Shown here one piece after another: positions 1 through 6,111 of a stretch of DNA of 6,413 nt. Origin of the DNA: Ignavibacteriota bacterium (GTDB lineage: Bacteria; Bacteroidota; Ignavibacteria; Palsa-1295); assembly GCA_025357895.1 (NCBI GenBank), contig JANYLL010000317.1, positions 1 through 6,413 on the forward strand, in the 5' to 3' direction. Each line of letters opens with the position of its first letter. The stretch's first letter is position 1. Below the pieces are notes generated by a model. It was not told the origin of the DNA. It worked only from the letters and a program-made list of their open reading frames with translations, and did no database searches. Made by a program: the position numbers and the translations under genes.

Positions 1-139
1 TCTCGCTTCGTTGAGATACTCGTTTATTAAGCGCATCAATATTCTTCCTCTCAGCCGCTTGCTGTTGCTTCTTTTTGGATTTCGAGTAAAGACTCAGAAT
101 CCAAAAGAAAATAACGATGACGTAAATAAAATTCTTCAT
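1..139 (-). CDS. Hypothetical single-pass membrane protein, N-terminal fragment
   Basis: An ATG at 137-139 on the minus strand opens a frame with no stop through the left edge (46 complete codons), so the gene is truncated by the window. The product begins MKNFIYVIVIFFWILSLYSK: a short N-terminus followed by about 15 hydrophobic residues, then a strongly basic and polar stretch (SKSKKKQQQAAERKN, then IDALNKRVSQRSE). This reads as an N-terminal membrane anchor with a charged, probably helical segment behind it. By the positive-inside rule that segment would be cytoplasmic. I do not recognise the family and assign no function. The start is preceded by AT-rich sequence with no Shine-Dalgarno motif, as at the other starts here. 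It lies 109 bases downstream of the hutI stop on the same strand, with a REP-like pair between, so co-transcription with hutI is possible but unproven. It overlaps a 90-codon plus-strand frame (11-283) that runs through the repeat and shows no protein-like character. Confidence 0.6.
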   Translation of the reverse strand, partial: MKNFIYVIVIFFWILSLYSKSKKKQQQAAERKNIDALNKRVSQRSE

Positions 140-165
140 TATTATTTATTCAACTTAGATGTATT

Positions 166-236
166 GGCAGGCGCAGGCTTCAGCCTGCGAACCCCAGTTT
201 ATGAAATGCGCTCGCAGGCTAAAGCCTGCGCCTACC
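166..236. repeat. REP-like inverted hairpin pair, copy 1
   Basis: Two 25-base arms (166-190 and 212-236) are inverted repeats of each other with 23 of 25 matches, separated by a 21-base spacer. Each arm is itself a hairpin: a 7-bp stem CGCAGGC/GCCTGCG around a 4-base loop (TTCA on the left, TAAA on the right). The right arm has CTAC at its outer foot (232-235), that is GTAG read inward; the left arm has the degenerate GCAG. A GTAG foot next to a short hairpin, in inverted pairs, is the hallmark of REP/BIME elements mobilised by RAYT (TnpA-REP, Y1-type) transposases. The mobilisation link is inferred, as no RAYT gene is in the window. The element lies 12 bases past the hutI stop, where it could stabilise the 3' end of the hutI transcript. 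By its spacer it is in the opposite orientation to the copy at 1535-1607. Confidence 0.85.
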
Positions 237-248
237 GTAGGAAAAAAA

Positions 249-1493
249 CTATAAAATCCCACTCACCATTTTTCCATTTTTAACAACTGTCACAATATCA
301 CTCACACCAATATGATACGCCAGATACGATAAACTCGGAATATCATAGAGTACGAAATCTGCGATCTTCCCCTTCTCGATCGAGCCGTGCGTAGTTGCTC
401 TATCGATCGCTGCCGCTCCGTTAAGAGTTGCAGCAATGAGCGCTTCTTCCGGCAACATCTGCATTCCGATCACAGCAAGCGAAATCGCTAGCTGCATATT
501 CTCGCTCATCGAACTTCCCGGATTGCAATCGGTTGCAATCGCAACGGCGCATCCTGCTTCGATCATCTTCCGCGCCGGTGCATAAGGTGATCTGATACAC
601 ATTGCCGTGATCGGCAATAGTGTTGCAACTGTTCGCTCACTTTTAGCAAGCGCAACGATACCAGCATTACTTATTTTTAACAAATGATCGGCGCTATAAG
701 AGCCAAGTTTCGCAGCAAGCGCTGCGCCGCCGGTACCTGCAAGTTCATCGGCATGAAGCTTTATTTTCATCCCTGCTCTTTTTGCAGCATTGCAGATGCG
801 CTCAGTTTCCTCGTTCGTAAAATATCCTTCGTCGCAAAAAACATCGCAGAATTCTGCAGCTTGCTCTTTTATGACGCGAGGCAATTGCTCGTTAATTAAT
901 TCTTCGATATACTCTGTTTGCGTTTTTTCTTTCGGCACGGCATGAGCGCCGAGCCATGTGCGTACGATTTCCATTCCGGTTAATTCGCCAATACGTTTTG
1001 CTGCATGTAAAAGTGTAATCTCAGATTCAGCAGATAACCCGTAACCGGATTTAATTTCCATCGTCGTCGTGCCGAGCGACAAAGCATTGCGAACAAATTT
1101 TTGAGAGTATTGGGATATCTCTTTTGCACTTGCATGGCGAACTTGCTCGACACTTGAATGGATACCGCCTCCCGCTGATGCTATCTCCTGATAACTTCTG
1201 CCTTCAGCACGCATACAAAATTCATTGCTGCGCTCACCCATGAAGACAGCATGAGTATGTGAATCGACAAATCCCGGCAATGCAAGTAAGCCTTTGCAAT
1301 CGATTTCTTCGGTTATGCCCTTATTTTTTTCTAATATCTCTTTCTCGGAACCTACATCTGTTATGATTCCATCATCATTCACAACAATTGTGGCATCCTT
1401 CACCGTCACAATATTTTTGCGCATACCATCGCCGCGCAAAGCGGTTTTCCCTAGTGGCGTGATGAGTGCTGAGATGTTCCGGTAGATCTTCAT
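249..1493 (-). CDS. hutI: Imidazolonepropionase (EC 3.5.2.7)
   Basis: A 414-residue cytosolic metal-dependent amidohydrolase that opens the ring of 4-imidazolone-5-propionate to N-formimino-L-glutamate, the third step of histidine degradation. The family is usually 405-425 residues, so this is full length. The N-terminal beta-sandwich part (about 1-70) leads into PGFVDSHTHAVF with metal ligands His79 and His81. The substrate-binding GERSNEF segment (Arg87-Ser89) follows, then GGGIHSSV at 108-115 and KSGYGL at 148-153 with Tyr151. His184 lies in WLGAHAVP; metal ligand His247 and catalytic Glu250 in LHADE; His270 in SADH; and Asp322 and Asn324 in ATDCNPGS. These match the Bacillus subtilis enzyme (His80, His82, His249, Glu252, His272, Asp324) with a shift of one or two residues, so the enzyme should be active. 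The ATG at 1493 has no Shine-Dalgarno sequence, but the N-terminus aligns well. The gene is divergent from mutS, 168 bases away, and is bracketed by inverted REP-like pairs. Confidence 0.97.
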   Translation of the reverse strand: MKIYRNISALITPLGKTALRGDGMRKNIVTVKDATIVVNDDGIITDVGSEKEILEKNKGITEEIDCKGLLALPGFVDSHTHAVFMGERSNEFCMRAEGRSYQEIASAGGGIHSSVEQVRHASAKEISQYSQKFVRNALSLGTTTMEIKSGYGLSAESEITLLHAAKRIGELTGMEIVRTWLGAHAVPKEKTQTEYIEELINEQLPRVIKEQAAEFCDVFCDEGYFTNEETERICNAAKRAGMKIKLHADELAGTGGAALAAKLGSYSADHLLKISNAGIVALAKSERTVATLLPITAMCIRSPYAPARKMIEAGCAVAIATDCNPGSSMSENMQLAISLAVIGMQMLPEEALIAATLNGAAAIDRATTHGSIEKGKIADFVLYDIPSLSYLAYHIGVSDIVTVVKNGKMVSGIL

Positions 1494-1534
1494 AGATGCA
1501 AAAATATGGAATAGTTAGAGCATTCTCGTAGAAT

Positions 1535-1607
1535 GGTAGGCGCAAGCTTTAGCCTGCGAGCGCATCGAAAGGTGAAACAGGTTCGCAGGCTAAAGCCTGC
1601 GCCTACC
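1535..1607. repeat. REP-like inverted hairpin pair, copy 2
   Basis: Arms at 1535-1559 and 1583-1607 are inverted repeats matching at 24 of 25 positions, with a 23-base spacer. Each arm folds into a 7-bp hairpin with a 4-base loop (TTTA or TAAA); the left stem has one A/C mismatch (CGCAAGC). Both arms carry the GTAG tetranucleotide at the outer foot (GTAG at 1536-1539, CTAC at 1603-1606), as expected for REP elements recognised by RAYT transposases. The spacer starts GCGCAT and ends GGT. The same features appear in the reverse complement of the copy at 166-236, showing that both are the same element in opposite orientations. It lies in the divergent hutI/mutS intergenic region, 41 bases upstream of the hutI ATG and 54 bases upstream of the mutS ATG, so it crowds both promoters. 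Confidence 0.87.
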
Positions 1608-1628
1608 AGGACAGCGTAAAAACTTTCG

Positions 1629-1636
1629 TAACTTTG
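1629..1636 (+). promoter_or_regulatory. Possible -7 element of the mutS promoter
   Basis: TAACTTTG fits the Bacteroidota -7 consensus TAnnTTTG exactly and lies 25 bases before the mutS ATG, leaving a leader of roughly 20 bases. No TTG is seen at the expected distance of about 19-21 bases upstream, where the REP-like element ends, so only half of the promoter is recognisable. The mutS ATG has no Shine-Dalgarno sequence. Confidence 0.3.
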
Positions 1637-1661
1637 TTACAATTGATGTGAGCACCTATTC

Positions 1662-4343
1662 ATGCCCAAAGAACCCAAAACTGCCGAAGAAAAACAGACG
1701 CCATTGATGAAGCAATATACTTCCATCAAGGCACGCTATCCGGATACGATCCTGTTTTTCCGGATGGGCGATTTCTTCGAGACATTCGGTGAAGATGCCG
1801 TCATCACCGCTAAAGTTACGGGCATTGCGCTGACTAAACGTAACAACGGAGCGGCAGGAAATATCGAACTTGCAGGTTTTCCGCATCATCAACTTGATAA
1901 TTATCTCCCGAAAATGATTCGCGGCGGATACCGTGTCGCAGTCTGCGAACAACTTGAAGATCCGAAACTTGCAAAAGGAATCGTGCAGCGGGGAGTTGTT
2001 GAAGTGGTCACTCCCGGCGTGACGATGAATGATAAATTACTCGAGACAGGACGCAATACGTATGTTGGTGCCATCATCTCAAGCGGCGGAGTTGCAGGAA
2101 TTGCGTATGCCGATGTATCAACCGGAGAATTTGTCGCCGGCGAAGTTGCTGAGTCGCATCTTGCAGAACATCTCTCATCGCTCGGTCTGCGCGAACTACT
2201 GGTCTCGCGGCGCGATGCGCAGAAAGTTGAGCTTGCTCCTTATATTCTTTCCTTAGAAAATAAACCGACGATCACTAAGCGCGAAGAATGGGCGTTCAAT
2301 CCTGAGACGGCGCGGAAATTATTGCTCGATCATTTTGCAACAAATTCGCTTAAAGGTTTTGGCATTGATGAACTATCGCTTGCCGTCACCGCCGCGGGTG
2401 CAGTGCTCGACTATTTGCGTGAAACACGCTCGGCAACAACATTGCAGCATGTTACGCGCATTGCCCGATTCGATACCAGTCAAACACTAATCCTCGATCA
2501 AGCAACGCGACGAAATCTTGAGATATTTTTTCCGATCTCCGATGACGGAAGCAATGCTTCACTCCTCGGAGTGCTTGATGAAACTTCAACGGCAATGGGT
2601 GCAAGACTTCTGAGAAAGTGGCTTGCTATGCCGCTTCGGAATCATCTCAAGATCGCTTCACGCGTTGATGCAGTTACGCTATTAGTCGAAGCGCGCGAAC
2701 AGCGCGAACAGCTTCGCTTGCAGCTTCGCGAGCTCGGCGATCTCGAACGCTTGACAGGACGCTTTGCAAGTTCGCGCATTTTATCGCCGCGAGATTTCCT
2801 GATGCTGAAATTTACGCTTTGGCGAATTCCGGATATTAAAGATCTGCTGAAAATAATTTCTGAATTCGCACCGGAGTCTGCTGAGGGAGCGAATACCTCT
2901 GCCCTTTTAGCAATGCTTGCTGCCGATCTGCGTCCCCTATCAGAACTTGCTGAAAAAATTGACCGTACCATAAATCCAGAAGCGCCTGCAAATCCGGCGA
3001 ATCTATTAGTCATCCGCGACGGAGCGAACGCTGAACTCGATGAGCTTCGCGAACTCACTTCTTCGAGCCGCAGTAAACTTCTAGAAGTTCAAACCCGCGA
3101 ACGCGAACGAACCGGAGTATCGTCGCTGAAAGTTGATTTTAATAATGTCTTTGGATATTATATAGAAATTTCGAATGCGAATAAATCCAAAGTCCCCGAT
3201 GATTACGAACGCAAGCAAACCCTAGCAAATGCCGAGCGTTTTATTACTCCTGAATTAAAAGAATACGAGCAAAAGATTCTAGGCGCCGAAGAACGCATGG
3301 CAACTTTGGAAATACAAATTGCCGCAGAACTTCGTGCAACCGTCATTTCGGAGATCGAAAGTTTACAACATAACGGTTCGCTTCTTGCAATTGCTGATGT
3401 CTTGCTTTCACTTGCTATTGTTGCTTCACGCTCAGGATGGGTGAAGCCGGAATTTTCTATGAGCGGAGATCTTCTCATCGAAAGCGGCAGGCACCCTGTT
3501 GTTGAGAAATCGCTTCCTATCGGCGAACGTTTCACTCCGAATAATGTCAGCTTCACAAACGGTGAGAAAGAATTTTATATTATCACCGGACCGAATATGT
3601 CCGGGAAATCCGTTTTCCTGCGGCAGACAGGCATCATCGCTCTGCTTGCGCATATCGGATCGTTCGTGCCGGCACAAAAATGCACACTGCCTCTGCTTGA
3701 TAGAATTTTTACGCGCGTCGGAGCAAGTGATAATCTTTCCAGCGGTGAATCTACATTCCTCGTAGAGATGAATGAAGCGGCGAATATTTTAAATAATGCA
3801 ACGAAAAATTCGCTCTTGCTTTTCGATGAACTTGGCAGAGGTACTTCGACATTCGACGGACTTTCAATCGCCTGGGCGATCTCCGAGCATATACACGATA
3901 CCATTCCCGGAGCGCGAACACTTTTTGCAACGCATTACCATGAACTCAATGCTCTTGCTGATAGATTTCCGCGCATTCACAATTTAAAGGTCGAAGTGCG
4001 CGAAGCCGATGGCAAAGTGCATTTCCTGCATAAGATCACACCCGGGTATGCCGATCATTCCTACGGCATCGAAGTGGCGGCAATGGCAGGAATTCCGCAA
4101 GATGTGATTTCCCGCGCGCGCGAAATTTTGCATGAACTTGAAGAGACCGAACTCAAGATCGCCGAAACCGATATTCAACGCTCCATTCCCTTTCCGATCA
4201 AAAGCAAAACTTCAATGCCTGAACCCGAAGATCATTATACACCTGCAAAGGAAGTAATCGATGCTCTGCGAGAGATAGATGTGAATTCGCTTACACCGAT
4301 GGAAGCACTGACGAAATTGGCGGAGTGGAAGAGGAAAGTTTAG
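1662..4343 (+). CDS. mutS: DNA mismatch repair ATPase MutS
   Basis: An 893-residue protein that recognises base mismatches and small loops and, after ADP/ATP exchange, recruits MutL. The length is normal for MutS1 (about 850-900). Domain I (about 13-125) has the mismatch-reading Phe-x-Glu as Phe38-Phe39-Glu40 in RMGDFFETF; most homologues have Tyr in the middle. The connector, core and lever/clamp domains follow (about 130-590), with core motifs such as FGYYIEISNANKSKVP at 497-512. The ATPase domain has Walker A GPNMSGKS (643-650), the SSGESTF segment (693-699), Walker B LLLFDE (718-723) followed by LGRGTSTFDG, and His758 in ATHYHEL. The dimerisation helix-turn-helix lies near 801-813, in YGIEVAAMAGIP. 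The C-terminus (LTPMEALTKLAEWKRKV) is the usual terminal helix. A clear QLSLF-like beta-clamp motif is not seen in the 830-860 linker; IQRSIPF is the nearest match. The start is supported by TPLMKQY close behind it, as in homologues. It is transcribed alone on the plus strand, with no mutL nearby. Confidence 0.98.
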   Translation: MPKEPKTAEEKQTPLMKQYTSIKARYPDTILFFRMGDFFETFGEDAVITAKVTGIALTKRNNGAAGNIELAGFPHHQLDNYLPKMIRGGYRVAVCEQLEDPKLAKGIVQRGVVEVVTPGVTMNDKLLETGRNTYVGAIISSGGVAGIAYADVSTGEFVAGEVAESHLAEHLSSLGLRELLVSRRDAQKVELAPYILSLENKPTITKREEWAFNPETARKLLLDHFATNSLKGFGIDELSLAVTAAGAVLDYLRETRSATTLQHVTRIARFDTSQTLILDQATRRNLEIFFPISDDGSNASLLGVLDETSTAMGARLLRKWLAMPLRNHLKIASRVDAVTLLVEAREQREQLRLQLRELGDLERLTGRFASSRILSPRDFLMLKFTLWRIPDIKDLLKIISEFAPESAEGANTSALLAMLAADLRPLSELAEKIDRTINPEAPANPANLLVIRDGANAELDELRELTSSSRSKLLEVQTRERERTGVSSLKVDFNNVFGYYIEISNANKSKVPDDYERKQTLANAERFITPELKEYEQKILGAEERMATLEIQIAAELRATVISEIESLQHNGSLLAIADVLLSLAIVASRSGWVKPEFSMSGDLLIESGRHPVVEKSLPIGERFTPNNVSFTNGEKEFYIITGPNMSGKSVFLRQTGIIALLAHIGSFVPAQKCTLPLLDRIFTRVGASDNLSSGESTFLVEMNEAANILNNATKNSLLLFDELGRGTSTFDGLSIAWAISEHIHDTIPGARTLFATHYHELNALADRFPRIHNLKVEVREADGKVHFLHKITPGYADHSYGIEVAAMAGIPQDVISRAREILHELEETELKIAETDIQRSIPFPIKSKTSMPEPEDHYTPAKEVIDALREIDVNSLTPMEALTKLAEWKRKV

Positions 4344-4410
4344 TAAGACTTGAGCCTTGTTCTTAAGAATTAAATAAAAGGTACTGAAAGTCGTCTGAAA
4401 ATCCCGTCCC

Positions 4411-4453
4411 GGAAATATCAAAAAAATATGTTCCATTATTTTGAATTTTTTTC
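4411..4453 (+). terminator. Weak hairpin with T-rich tail after mutS
   Basis: GGAAATAT (4411-4418) can pair with ATATGTTCC (4426-4434), with one bulged G and a 7-base A-rich loop, followed by a T-rich stretch with a run of seven T at 4446-4452. It lies 68 bases past the mutS stop. The stem is AT-rich and short, and the T run starts about 11 bases after the stem, so this is at best a weak intrinsic terminator for mutS. Confidence 0.25.
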
Positions 4454-4463
4454 AATGGGCACC

Positions 4464-4493
4464 TTGACAATGCTTTTTATTTTCGTATATTGG
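4464..4493 (+). promoter_or_regulatory. Strong promoter facing away from mutS
   Basis: TTGACA (4464-4469) and TATATT (4486-4491) are separated by 16 bases, which is close to a canonical vegetative sigma promoter. Read in the Bacteroidota style, TTG (4464-4466) is followed after 19 bases by TATATTGG, matching TAnnTTTG except at the seventh position. The predicted start of transcription is near 4498-4500. No protein gene on the plus strand lies downstream, so the promoter is best explained by the structured RNA candidate that follows. Confidence 0.55.
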
Positions 4494-4497
4494 ATTA

Positions 4498-4664
4498 TGA
4501 AGGATAGGCACCTATCGGGCAATGATGAATTTGAGGGAAGTTCTTCGTGCGTAGGTTCTTAATACTACCAGCTAAAAAAAAACTAAGGTTTTGAGGGTAG
4601 ATAATTTAAGCCATTGTAAGTAGTTGGAAATAAATAATATCACTGTGCACACATAGGTGCCCAT
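4498..4664 (+). ncRNA. Candidate structured small RNA (unnamed)
   Basis: This segment follows a good promoter and has no credible reading frame, but it can form nested helices. A terminal 9-bp stem pairs GGCACCTAT (4507-4515) with ATAGGTGCC (4653-4661). A second long-range helix pairs CAATG (4520-4524) with CATTG (4612-4616) and continues as TGAATT (4526-4531) with AATTTA (4603-4608, one G-T pair). Inside it, an interrupted hairpin pairs ATACTACC (4562-4569) with GGTAGAT (4596-4602, one bulge), then CT with AG, then AAAAC (4579-4583) with GTTTT (4588-4592) around a TAAG loop. A competing local hairpin GATAG/CTATC (4503-4507 with 4512-4516) could form first and then give way to the terminal stem. 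It matches no RNA family I recognise: no tmRNA, SRP or RNase P hallmarks, and no typical 6S bubble. The 3' end is set by the terminal stem, not by a terminator, and it reaches the stop codon of the convergent ABC-like gene. The fold was worked out by hand and has no covariation support. Confidence 0.4.
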
Positions 4665-4665
4665 G

Positions 4666-6084
4666 CTATACTTCTTCCGCAGCAACCATATCCGTTGATT
4701 GCAATCTGCGCGAGGTGTCTTTAAGCGCTACCCATTTCTCGGAGAGATAAGGAATATATTCGCTGGCGGTGACGAATGTCCAGACGTAGGCAACGATGGA
4801 ATAGAGTTCACCGATGGTGAAGCGATCTAGATCGAGTGAAATATAGAGCGTCGTCATGAACATGAAAAGTAAGAGTACACGCAATATGCCGTAGCTCGCT
4901 GCCGAACGGTTCGAGAATTTTACTTCGAGCGCAGAAATATCAGTGTAGTATTGTTTGATGACGCGCGGATCTTTCGTTGCGAAAATATTATATTCCTGTT
5001 CATGCATATCGTTGAGTAGTACCTGATATTTTCCGACACTTCGCATATAAAACCTACTTGCAACAACGACAAAAGCTACAAGCCCAGAGCCGACAGCGGC
5101 AACGCGCCAATCGAAAAAAGCAAGCGCAATAATTGCACCGCCGACATTGATGATCTGCTCGATGAATTCCGGCAGGTTGTATTGGAAGAATTCAATATTC
5201 TGCCAAGCAAGCGAACTGCGCCCTGCGATCTTCGAAAGATCTTCGCCTTGTTCAAGCTGCTGTGCAACGACTTCACCGGATAGATCGGCGAACATGCGGG
5301 TATAAATTCTTGTATCATAGACTCTGCGGATAGCACCGACACAGGAGCTGACTACAAAAAGAATGATCCAGGGAATCAGTGGAGGAAGGAACGGTGCCAG
5401 ATCTTTTGGTAATGAGAAAGCAACAGGTTCCTTTCTTTTACCTTTTCCAATAACTTGTTTATGAGTATGCGGTTTTTTCTCGATCGCCGTACGAAGTGAA
5501 TCCCGGCTCGGTGTTTTTTTCTTTAAAAGGGGAGTTGTTCCGTTTTTGACAAGTTTATGGATCGAATCACGTTTGTTCAGAATACGCCGCACTCGCTGCT
5601 GCAAATGAGCAACTGGCGGATGATTGACCAGATCTGCCCGCGCCTCCATATTGGTATCGGAGCGTTTGATCGTTTCTATTGACTTATCAAGTTTCAGCTT
5701 TAAGGAATCTCTCCGTGGATGCTTTCTCCGAAAAGTCGGCGATATTTGATGCTGATGGGTCGAAGTAAATAAAGTAGGTATAAAAACCGCTTGCGCAGAA
5801 AGATTTTTATCAGGATTAGAACGGAATGATTGCGATGAATCTTCAGGCAATGTTAGCGAAAGCGAATCAAGAATGTAATCGCGGACGGAATCGATGGCCT
5901 GCTGGATGATGGTATTGGTAACGGAGGAATCGACTTCGTTTTCGATGCGGTTCGTTTCCCGAAGGTCATCGATAGCTTGTCCGAAAATATAAGGCTCAGC
6001 AATGAACGTCACGTTCTCGACAATTACGAGAGCGAACGCCATGAATATCTGAAACCTATATTTTCTGAATAATATGCGAATCAT
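4666..6084 (-). CDS. ABC-type six-helix membrane protein without ATPase domain, with large periplasmic insert
   Basis: A 472-residue inner-membrane protein resembling the transmembrane half of ABC exporters; the closest fit I know is the stand-alone six-helix family ABC_membrane_3 (PF13748). Hydrophobic segments lie at about 11-33, 233-254, 308-346 (two helices), 399-418 and 424-446. VYDTRIYTRMFADLSGEVV (255-273) and NDMHEQEYNIFATKDPRVIKQ (358-378) resemble the cytoplasmic loops of that fold. There is no Walker A, no LSGGQ and no Walker B, and the frame ends cleanly after helix 6, so the ATPase domain is absent rather than cut off by the window. Residues about 45-230 form a polar, low-complexity insert between helices 1 and 2. 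With the basic N-terminus inside, this insert is predicted to be periplasmic. It holds three similar units: RRDSLKLKLDK (124-134), KRDSIHKLVK (171-180) and SRDSLRTAIEK (193-203). No Shine-Dalgarno motif is correctly spaced before the ATG. Substrate and role are unknown; a non-transport function is possible. Confidence 0.75.
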   Translation of the reverse strand: MIRILFRKYRFQIFMAFALVIVENVTFIAEPYIFGQAIDDLRETNRIENEVDSSVTNTIIQQAIDSVRDYILDSLSLTLPEDSSQSFRSNPDKNLSAQAVFIPTLFTSTHQHQISPTFRRKHPRRDSLKLKLDKSIETIKRSDTNMEARADLVNHPPVAHLQQRVRRILNKRDSIHKLVKNGTTPLLKKKTPSRDSLRTAIEKKPHTHKQVIGKGKRKEPVAFSLPKDLAPFLPPLIPWIILFVVSSCVGAIRRVYDTRIYTRMFADLSGEVVAQQLEQGEDLSKIAGRSSLAWQNIEFFQYNLPEFIEQIINVGGAIIALAFFDWRVAAVGSGLVAFVVVASRFYMRSVGKYQVLLNDMHEQEYNIFATKDPRVIKQYYTDISALEVKFSNRSAASYGILRVLLLFMFMTTLYISLDLDRFTIGELYSIVAYVWTFVTASEYIPYLSEKWVALKDTSRRLQSTDMVAAEEV

Positions 6085-6111
6085 TTACGATTACAATACA
6101 CTTTCTCCAAA

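Noticed and set aside
11..283. 90-codon plus-strand frame at the left edge
   Set aside because: It runs through the REP-like repeat and the hutI 3' end and opposes the better minus-strand frame starting at 139. Its sequence is a translation of repeat arms.
1499..1506. TATTTTTG on the minus strand upstream of hutI, matching TAnnTTTG
   Set aside because: It lies only 5 bases before the ATG, which would force a leaderless transcript, and no TTG is found at the right distance. AT-rich sequence makes such a match likely by chance.
166..1607. REP-like hairpins as a CRISPR array
   Set aside because: There are only two copies, in opposite orientations and 1.3 kb apart, with no regular spacers or cas genes.
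2642..3058. 138-codon minus-strand frame and several others inside mutS
   Set aside because: They are Ser/Arg-rich shadow translations of the mutS coding strand, with no independent start signals.
4349..4366. CTTGAG/CTTAAG hairpin just after the mutS stop as a terminator
   Set aside because: It has only a 6-bp stem with a G-T pair and is followed by an A-rich, not T-rich, sequence.
4384..4418. CTGAAA...GGAAA arrangement resembling a hammerhead ribozyme core
   Set aside because: The required CTGATGA core is absent (CTGAAAG and CTGAAAA instead) and the flanking stems do not form.
4497..4562. A 21-codon plus-strand frame (MKDRHLSGNDEFEGSSSCVGS) beginning at the predicted transcription start
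   Set aside because: It has no ribosome binding site, would have to be leaderless, and lacks any recognisable features. The nested base pairing of the same region explains it better as RNA. It remains a minor alternative.
4655..4698. AGGTG followed by an ATG at 4662 on the plus strand, a Shine-Dalgarno-like start
   Set aside because: The frame ends after 11 codons inside the opposite-strand gene. The AGGTG is explained by the terminal stem.
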